In this document: positions 22,909 through 28,063 of the stretch, piece after piece
Position numbering within the stretch: the first letter of the stretch is position 1
Layout of the letters: every line of letters begins with the position of its first letter
Source of the DNA: JAVBLT01 sp031553315
GTDB taxonomy: Bacteria > Verrucomicrobiota > Kiritimatiellia > RFP12 > DVOR01
NCBI GenBank assembly: GCA_031553315.1
Contig: JAVBLT010000027.1
Location: forward strand, 1-28,063
Length of the DNA: 28,063 nucleotides
Direction: 5' to 3'
Program-made: the position numbers and the translations under genes
The notes under the pieces: model-generated
What the model was told of the DNA's origin: nothing
Database searches by the model: none
What the model saw: the letters and a program-made list of their open reading frames with translations, nothing else

Positions 22909-23852
22909 GTTCCGGCCAGACCGGAGCAGTTGCACGCGTCGCCTTCCAGGAAATTATTCAACACCCCGTGATCGGGCTCCTGTTGTTCTTTTCCGCGGGG
23001 GCGACTTTGTTTACCCCGCTCTTCCAGTTTCAGAGCTTCGCTGAAGACGGCCGCCTCGCGCGCGACAGCGGCCTGGCCACCCTCTTTCTCTTCGGCTCCC
23101 TCATCGCCGCCGGTTCCGCCGCCTTTCAGGTCACCGGCGAGCTTACGCGGGGAATCGCCGCCGCCGCCCTCTCCAAGCCGCTCCCGCGACCGCTTTACCT
23201 CACCGGCAAATACCTCGGCATCCTTGGAGCCTTGCTCCTTTTCACCCTGGTTCAAACCGAAGCCACGCTGCTCGCCGAGCGCCTTTCCCCCCATCACGCC
23301 ACCCAGCACGGCCACGCCGACCTGCGCGTGTTCGCCACCGCGTTCCCCCTCTTTCTCGGCGCCGCGGTTTTCGCCGCCCTCATGAACCGTTTTCGCGGCT
23401 TCCGCTTTCGCCGCACGCTGTGCCTCACCCTACCCTTCACGCTGGCCCTCGCGCTTCTGCTGGCCGGCCGCCGGGCGCCTCCAAACGGTTTTTCACCCTG
23501 GCCCCCCGAATTGCTTCTCACGCTGATTCCCGCCGCCGGGCTGATCTTCGCCGGGCTCGCCGTGATCGCCGCCCTCGCGCTCCTGTTCGCCACGCGCCTT
23601 TCGGCCGAAGCCGCCGTGGGGCTCACCCTGGCTGTTTTCGTTCTCGGTTTTCTGCGCAGCCTCCTTCCGATTAGCCCGGTTCTCCTGACCCCGCTGCCCG
23701 ATTTTCAGCGCTTTTGGCAATGCGACGCCCTCGCCCACGGCGGCGCCGTTCCCTGGAGCGTGATCGGCTCGACAACCGCTTACGCCGCCTGCCTGATTCT
23801 TTTCTTTCTATCCTGTGCCACGCTCGCTTTCCGTTCACGGGAAATCGGCTGA
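22893..23852 (+). CDS. ABC-2 type transporter permease
   Basis: 319 residues with about six or seven hydrophobic segments. It starts with a short cytoplasmic helix (TGAVARVAFQEIIQHP), then a membrane segment (VIGLLLFFSAGATLF). ELTRGIAAAALSKPLPRPLYL is the coupling-helix type motif of ABC-2 permeases (as in GldF/NosY). The ATG at 22893 lies inside the end of the unknown gene (16-bp overlap) with AAGGG upstream; earlier in-frame codons are within that gene. The next gene, its ATPase, starts 13 bp after the stop. Substrate unknown. Confidence 0.8.
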   Translation: MDWKISSGQTGAVARVAFQEIIQHPVIGLLLFFSAGATLFTPLFQFQSFAEDGRLARDSGLATLFLFGSLIAAGSAAFQVTGELTRGIAAAALSKPLPRPLYLTGKYLGILGALLLFTLVQTEATLLAERLSPHHATQHGHADLRVFATAFPLFLGAAVFAALMNRFRGFRFRRTLCLTLPFTLALALLLAGRRAPPNGFSPWPPELLLTLIPAAGLIFAGLAVIAALALLFATRLSAEAAVGLTLAVFVLGFLRSLLPISPVLLTPLPDFQRFWQCDALAHGGAVPWSVIGSTTAYAACLILFFLSCATLAFRSREIG

Positions 23853-23865
23853 AAGGAATATCGCC

Positions 23866-24753
23866 ATGCCGTTGCTCACCGTCGACTCACTCTCCAAAAC
23901 CTTCCGCGATTTCTGGCGCAGACCGTCGGTCAAAGCCGTGCGTGATCTCACCTTTTCCATCTCCCGGGGCGAAGTCTTCGGCCTCCTAGGCCCCAACGGC
24001 TCCGGAAAAAGCACCACCATCAAGATGATCCTCGGCCTCCTGCGCCCCACCGCCGGCAGCGTCGCCCTCCTCGGATCCGCGCCCGATGCCATCGCCGCCC
24101 GCGCCCGCACCGGCTACCTCCCCGAGCTCACCCACCTGCACCCCTTTCTCACCCCCCGCGAAACCCTCCGTTACTACGCCGGCCTCTTCGGCCTCTCCCG
24201 GCGCGAAACAGCCCTCCGCACCGCCCAGCTGCTCGAAATGACCGGCCTCGCCCACGCCGCCGATCGCCGCGTGGGCACCTTTTCAAAGGGCATGGCCCGG
24301 CGCGTGGGTCTCGCCCAGGCGCTCATCAACGCCCCCGACCTGCTCATCCTCGACGAACCCACCTCCGGCCTCGACCCCATCGGCAGCCGCGAAGTGAAAG
24401 ACCTCGTGATCGCCCTCAGGCAAACCGGCGTGACGATTCTCATGACTTCGCACCTCCTCGCCGATGTGGCCGACGTCTGCGACCGGGTGCTGATCATGCG
24501 CCAGGGCGCCGCCCAGGCCGAAGGCGCCATCGGCGACCTCCTGCGCCAGCCCGACGCCGTCCGCTTCACGCTCGAAGCGCTCCCGCCCGAGCGCGAAAGC
24601 GAGATCCGCCGCGCCATCGAGACCCTTTCCGGGCTTCCCGTCCGCCAGGATTACCCGGCCATGAGCCTCGAGCGCTACTTCCTCCAGACCGTCGTCAGCG
24701 GCGAAACGCCCCCTTTCAAGCCGGCCCCCTTCCTGATGCGGGAGCATCCGTGA
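23866..24753 (+). CDS. ABC transporter ATP-binding protein (ABC-2 / CcmA-NodI-GldA type)
   Basis: 295 residues. Walker A GPNGSGKST (about 44-52), Q-loop region with YLPELTHLHPFLTPRETL, signature FSKGMARRVGLAQALI (about 142-157), Walker B LLILDEPTSGLDP (about 162-174) and switch His in MTSHLLADV. The signature is FSKGM rather than LSGGQ, usual for this ABC-2 subfamily. A C-terminal extension of about 80 residues follows. AGGAA is 7 bases upstream of the ATG at 23866. It overlaps the second permease by 4 bp (GTGA). It powers the two flanking permeases. Confidence 0.92.
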   Translation: MPLLTVDSLSKTFRDFWRRPSVKAVRDLTFSISRGEVFGLLGPNGSGKSTTIKMILGLLRPTAGSVALLGSAPDAIAARARTGYLPELTHLHPFLTPRETLRYYAGLFGLSRRETALRTAQLLEMTGLAHAADRRVGTFSKGMARRVGLAQALINAPDLLILDEPTSGLDPIGSREVKDLVIALRQTGVTILMTSHLLADVADVCDRVLIMRQGAAQAEGAIGDLLRQPDAVRFTLEALPPERESEIRRAIETLSGLPVRQDYPAMSLERYFLQTVVSGETPPFKPAPFLMREHP

Positions 24754-26030
24754 AACAGCTCTGCACAGCGCTCCAGACCCTCGCCGGGCTCACCTGGACC
24801 GGCGCCGTTCGCGGCAAAGCCGTGATTCTGCCCGCCGTGCTCCTCCCGGCGATGATCGCCCTCTCCCCCCTCGCCGCTTCCGGCAATGCCCGCCTCGCCG
24901 GCGAATCCGCCGCCTGGCTCGGCTATGCCCTGCGCGGCGCCTGGATCATCCTCAACCTCGCGACGCTTTGGCTTGCCTGCTCCGCCATTGCCCATGAAAT
25001 CGACCGCAGGCGCTACACCCTCACCGCCGTGAAGCCCGTGCGCCCGCTGACGGTCTGGTTCGGAAAATGGCTCGGCATTCTGCTGGTGCAAGGCACGCTC
25101 CTGCTGCTGACCGGCCTTGCCGTGTTTGCAGGCGGCAGGGAAAACCTCCGGGAAGGCCGCGCGGTGCTTCATCCCGACCTGCCGGCTCCCGCCGACGCCG
25201 TGCGCGAGCGCCTCGCCGGAAACCCTCCCCCCGAAGGCACGACCGAGGCCGACCTGATCCGCAAAGAAACCAACCGCTACGAACTCCTTGCCCCCGGCGT
25301 CGCGACCCGCCTGCGCTTCACCTTTCCCCAGGCGCCCCGCCATGCGCTCACCCTCCGCCTTGCGACAGCCGCCATCCTCGGCAGCCGCCATGAAATCGCG
25401 GTCGATTACGAGCTGATTCCCGATTCGCCCTCCGCGCCGACCCTGCGCGGCGCCTTTCCCGACCTGCGCGCGGCGGGCATTGCTTTTGACATTTCGCTTG
25501 CCGCCTGGCAAAATCTGACCGTCGAGAGCGCCACCCTTGTCCTGACCCGCCGCGTCACCCCCGGCGTCGAAGCCGCCTCCCTGCTTTTCCGGCCCCGCCA
25601 GGATCTCACCCTGTTGTGCGGCGGCATCTCCTTCAGGCAGAATCTCCTCCGCGCCCTGGTCGTGCAATTCGCCCTCACGGCCGCCCTTGCCGCCTTCGGG
25701 CTCACGCTCGGCATCCTCTTTTCCTTTCCCGTGGCGCTCTACATGGCCTCGCTCGGCCTGCTCATCATCCTCGTCAGCGGAGGCAACGTCAGCGAAACCA
25801 CCGCGCAGGAGCGCGAAGCCAGCCGCCTGATCCGCATCGGGGTGGGCATTTCCCAAGCCGCGCAGTATGTGATTCCCTCCGCCAACGAAACCGATACCCT
25901 CCGCCAGCTTCTCCACGGTGAAGCCGTGGATTCCCGCGACATGCTTGCCCGCACGGCCCGCTACCTGCTTTTCCTTCCATTATTATGCGCCCTGCCCGGC
26001 GCCTGGGCACTCGGCAGAAAAGAACTGTGA
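24750..26030 (+). CDS. Second ABC-2 permease with large extracytoplasmic domain
   Basis: 426 residues. Two or three N-terminal membrane segments (to about 128), preceded by a coupling-type motif (IDRRRYTLTAVKPVRPLTVW at about 89-108). A soluble region of about 190 residues follows (about 130-300) with beta-rich character, then three or so C-terminal membrane segments. The soluble insert is far larger than in the partner permease and probably faces the outside, perhaps for substrate recognition. It starts at a GTG overlapping the ATPase stop and ends just before a strong terminator. Transport direction and substrate cannot be told. Confidence 0.75.
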   Translation: MKQLCTALQTLAGLTWTGAVRGKAVILPAVLLPAMIALSPLAASGNARLAGESAAWLGYALRGAWIILNLATLWLACSAIAHEIDRRRYTLTAVKPVRPLTVWFGKWLGILLVQGTLLLLTGLAVFAGGRENLREGRAVLHPDLPAPADAVRERLAGNPPPEGTTEADLIRKETNRYELLAPGVATRLRFTFPQAPRHALTLRLATAAILGSRHEIAVDYELIPDSPSAPTLRGAFPDLRAAGIAFDISLAAWQNLTVESATLVLTRRVTPGVEAASLLFRPRQDLTLLCGGISFRQNLLRALVVQFALTAALAAFGLTLGILFSFPVALYMASLGLLIILVSGGNVSETTAQEREASRLIRIGVGISQAAQYVIPSANETDTLRQLLHGEAVDSRDMLARTARYLLFLPLLCALPGAWALGRKEL

Positions 26031-26034
26031 CCCG

Positions 26035-26067
26035 AAAAAAGGCACGGCGTTTTCACCGTGCCTTTTT
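26035..26067. terminator. Bidirectional intrinsic terminator
   Basis: Stem ggcacgg (26041-26047) with ccgtgcc (26056-26062) and an 8-nt loop, flanked by A6 on the left and T5 on the right, so it can act in both directions. It ends the pyrH-to-ABC operon on the plus strand and the ClC gene on the minus strand. The ClC stop codon (26053-26055) lies in its loop. Confidence 0.88.
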
Positions 26068-27585
26068 GTTTTTTCTGCGTTTGAGGCGCTTTTCGATTTG
26101 CAGCCGCTCCTCTTCCGTTTGGTGCTTCTGGTGCACCGGGGAAGATTCCCGGTCGCGCACCTGGCTCTTGTAGAGCGTCCAGCCGTTTGTGAGCAGAAAC
26201 GCCATGCCGCAGACCCACATCGCCGGAAGCAGCAGATTATGGTCGCCGGTGAATTCGCTCACCATGAGGATCGAGGCGATCGGCGTGCGCACCGCCGCCG
26301 CGAGATAGGCGGCCATGCCCACCATCGCAAACGAAGCCGTGTGCAGATCGGCCTCCGGGAGCAGCGCCTGCATGACGTAGCCGACGGCGGCCCCCAGCAT
26401 CGCGCCGCAAAAGAGCGCAGGACCGAGCAGACCGCCGCTGCCGCCGCTGCCGACCGTGAACGAGGTGGCCAGAATCTTCATGAAAAACAGCAAAAACAGC
26501 ACCCCCGCCGCCCAGCTTCCGTAATGCGCGCCCAGGCCGCCGTCGGCGCTCATCGCCTTTTGAATCACGCCGTAGCCGGTGCCCATCACCTCGGGAATGA
26601 AGCACGCGATCAGCCCCGTGGCAAGGCCGCCGACGAGAGGCTTCGTCAGCCGGGGCCAAAGGCGGGTGCGAAAGAAAAGCTCGATCTGGCGGAAGAGCAG
26701 AATGTTGAACCGCACGGCCAGCGTCACGGCAAACGCCAGCGCCGTGTAGGCCAGCAACTTCACCGGCGATGTGAATTCATACCCGGGCGTGCTGAAAATC
26801 GGCTGCCAGCCGAAGAAAAGCGCGAAGACCACATAGGCGATCGTCGAGGCCACCATCGAGGGAATCAGCACCTCGCCCTCCAGGTCGAACCCCCTGTAAA
26901 AAATTTCAGCCGCGAAAAGCGCGCCGGCCATCGGGGCGCGGAAAAGCGCGCCCACACCGGCGGCAAGCCCTGCGGCGAGGAGAATGCGCCGTTCGTATTT
27001 GCTCAGGCGCAGCATCCGCCCGATCCACGCGCCGAGCGTGGCGCCGATTTGCGTGACGGGGCCTTCGCACCCTGCCGAACCGCCGGTTCCGATCACAAGG
27101 GCGGAAGTAACCATCTTGGTGGGCGCGACCGCCAGCGGAATATCGGTGCCATTGTTGTGATAGGCGCGGATCACCATGTCGGTTCCGTGGCCCGAGGCGG
27201 AGGGTGAAAACCGCGAAGCGATCAGCGCCGCCGCAAACGCGCCGCACCCCGGCAGCAAAAAACGGATCGCGCCGGCGAAAAAACGTCCCAGCTCCGGATG
27301 AATCGCGTTGAGCCAGGCGTAGTCGCTGATGCCGTGAATGGGTTTGAAAAGCGCCGGTTCGCCCGCGGCCGTGAGCGATTCATAACCGGTGAAGGTCTCG
27401 AGGGTGTAGACTTTGACCCACTCGATCAGCGTGTAGAAGGCAACTGCGGCAAGCCCCACCGCGAGCCCGACCAGCGCGCAGAGAAAAACCGAGCGCCCGG
27501 TGCGAAGGGTCTCTTCCTCATCGGTCATCCAAAAACGAAACCATTTTAAGGAGTCGCGGTTAAACGTTTTGAAAAGCGCACGCAT
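26053..27585 (-). CDS. ClC-family chloride channel/antiporter
   Basis: 510 residues, many membrane helices. Key ClC motifs: GTGGSAGCEGPVTQIG (167-182), where Glu174 corresponds to the gating glutamate of GxEGP, and GSGGSGGLLGPALF for the second ion-binding motif (usually GGxFxP). The C-terminus is a short charged tail (EERLQIEKRLKRRKNKKAR) without CBS domains. It moves chloride across the inner membrane, either by proton exchange or as a channel; which one cannot be told. The ATG has AGAGG 5 bases upstream. It lies 35 bp downstream of tRNA-Tyr on the same strand and may share its transcript. The terminator hairpin overlaps its last codons. Confidence 0.9.
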   Translation of the reverse strand: MRALFKTFNRDSLKWFRFWMTDEEETLRTGRSVFLCALVGLAVGLAAVAFYTLIEWVKVYTLETFTGYESLTAAGEPALFKPIHGISDYAWLNAIHPELGRFFAGAIRFLLPGCGAFAAALIASRFSPSASGHGTDMVIRAYHNNGTDIPLAVAPTKMVTSALVIGTGGSAGCEGPVTQIGATLGAWIGRMLRLSKYERRILLAAGLAAGVGALFRAPMAGALFAAEIFYRGFDLEGEVLIPSMVASTIAYVVFALFFGWQPIFSTPGYEFTSPVKLLAYTALAFAVTLAVRFNILLFRQIELFFRTRLWPRLTKPLVGGLATGLIACFIPEVMGTGYGVIQKAMSADGGLGAHYGSWAAGVLFLLFFMKILATSFTVGSGGSGGLLGPALFCGAMLGAAVGYVMQALLPEADLHTASFAMVGMAAYLAAAVRTPIASILMVSEFTGDHNLLLPAMWVCGMAFLLTNGWTLYKSQVRDRESSPVHQKHQTEEERLQIEKRLKRRKNKKAR

Positions 27586-27620
27586 ACGCCTCTTCGCGCC
27601 CAGGACGGGGCAGAAAAAAA

Positions 27621-27705
27621 TGGTGGTGGGGCTTGGATTCGAACCAAGGAAGTCAGAGACAGCAGATTTACAGTCTGCCCCGGTTGGCCACTTCGGTACC
27701 CCACC
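27621..27705 (-). tRNA. tRNA-Tyr (GTA)
   Basis: 85 nt including an encoded CCA (27621-27623). Acceptor stem GGTGGGG pairs with CCCCACC, discriminator A. The anticodon GTA is at 27669-27671 inside CTGTAAA, with a CAGA/TCTG anticodon stem. A long class II variable arm and a T-loop GGTTCGAATCC are present, as expected for bacterial tRNA-Tyr. A run of seven T follows the CCA on the minus strand, before the ClC gene. Confidence 0.97.
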
Positions 27706-27766
27706 AAATTCATAGAGCTACATAATCGCTTATTTGAAAGCAACTTGTTTTCGACCGTGTCCGTTC

Positions 27767-27800
27767 AAAGCGGGGACGCTACACGTTTGCCACCCGCTTT
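27767..27800. repeat. Inverted repeat in the 3' non-coding region
   Basis: aaagcggg (27767-27774) pairs with cccgcttt (27793-27800) around an 18-nt loop. No T-run follows on either strand. The stretch 27706-28063 otherwise holds only a 14-codon ORF and the copy B repeat; no larger gene or clear tRNA promoter was seen. Confidence 0.35.
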
Positions 27801-27863
27801 TGAGCACGCTAAAACTGGCGCTGAAACGACACCAAGCGATATGGAGCGAAATCAGAGGAAATT

Positions 27864-27908
27864 ATGACACATAAAGGCTATCTTGTCAAACGTGAGAATT
27901 CGCCTTGA
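27864..27908 (+). other. 14-codon ORF with strong ribosome binding site
   Basis: AGAGGAAATT precedes an ATG, then MTHKGYLVKRENSP and TGA. The MTHKGYL opening resembles the start of HicB-type antitoxins, so this may be the first codons of a deleted gene. It could also be a leader peptide or chance. No HicA-like or longer ORF follows. Low confidence. Confidence 0.25.
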
Positions 27909-27970
27909 CTGATATTAGAGCGTGTTTCGATTGATCTTTCCGCTTTTTCTCGGTACTTTTTGTTTTTGAC

Positions 27971-28038
27971 TTCACCCTTTCAGATCGCCGTAGCGTTGCT
28001 ACGGCTTACTTCAAGCGTTTGTCAAAATCAAAAATCAC
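27971..28038 (-). repeat. Dispersed hairpin repeat, copy B
   Basis: Reverse-orientation copy of 11481-11562. On the minus strand it reads GTGATTTTTGATTTTGAC, then CTTGAA, then the core gccgtagcaacgctacggc (27987-28005 on the plus strand), then CTGAAAGGGTGAA. The 8-bp stem is perfect here, whereas copy A has one G-T pair. It sits beyond tRNA-Tyr near the window edge and may continue outside the conserved block. Confidence 0.65.
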
Positions 28039-28063
28039 CTTCGCAAAATCCGGAAATCTCATT

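Noticed and set aside
21466..22935. A 489-codon minus-strand frame opposite frr and the following gene
   Set aside because: Gly/Asp-rich low-complexity translation typical of an antisense shadow; frr on the other strand is unmistakable.
25918..27207. A 429-codon plus-strand frame opposite the ClC gene
   Set aside because: His/Arg/Gln-rich shadow that runs through a strong terminator; the ClC motifs are on the minus strand.

Overview
The window is a contiguous piece of a GC-rich (about 60% by eye) bacterial chromosome. It is gene-dense, with many 4-17 bp gene overlaps and clear AGGAG-type ribosome binding sites. An exosortase cluster, a secreted BNR-type protein, and a large LamG plus autotransporter-strand surface protein together suggest the PVC superphylum, most likely Verrucomicrobiota/Kiritimatiellota. 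This placement is an inference from gene content; no rRNA gene is present to settle it.

Layout. (1) 103-6176, minus strand: a five-gene operon reading cstA-like transporter, divergent SAH-hydrolase-like protein, MTA/SAH deaminase-like amidohydrolase, orphan 2-oxoacid dehydrogenase E1-alpha, and secreted BNR protein. It has a good sigma70-type promoter at 6208-6236. (2) 6242-6802, minus: a DEDDh exonuclease. (3) 6803-7146: a non-coding gap with a large nested inverted repeat and repeated TGCAAATC octamers. (4) 7147-11458, plus: a TPR protein, an exosortase and an EpsI-type protein, each overlapping the next by 4 bp. (5) 11459-11581: a convergent gap holding copy A of a dispersed hairpin repeat. 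(6) 11582-17398, minus: a biotin operon bioB-bioA-bioF-(exported unknown)-bioG-bioC, without bioD. (7) 17464-20008, minus: a terminator, a large surface protein, its promoter and a palindromic operator candidate. (8) 20138-20460, minus: a small membrane protein with a promoter. (9) 20568-26030, plus: pyrH, frr, an unknown repeat-motif membrane protein and a three-gene ABC-2 transporter, ending in a bidirectional terminator. (10) 26053-27705, minus: tRNA-Tyr followed by a ClC chloride channel. (11) 27706-28063: non-coding, with a hairpin, a 14-codon ORF with a good ribosome binding site, and copy B of the dispersed repeat in reverse orientation.

How it works together. The biotin block covers pimeloyl-ACP priming (BioC), methyl ester release (BioG) and ring assembly (BioF, BioA, BioB); dethiobiotin synthetase must be encoded elsewhere. 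The exosortase block is a protein-sorting and export module, but no PEP-CTERM-type substrate tail is visible in the window. The first operon combines a deaminase and an SAH-hydrolase relative (S-adenosyl-compound salvage) with a CstA-type carrier and a 2-oxoacid decarboxylase subunit, and this is the least conventional combination here. The most unusual non-coding signals are the dispersed repeat, whose 8-bp hairpin is kept in both copies despite base changes, and the concentric inverted repeats upstream of the TPR gene.
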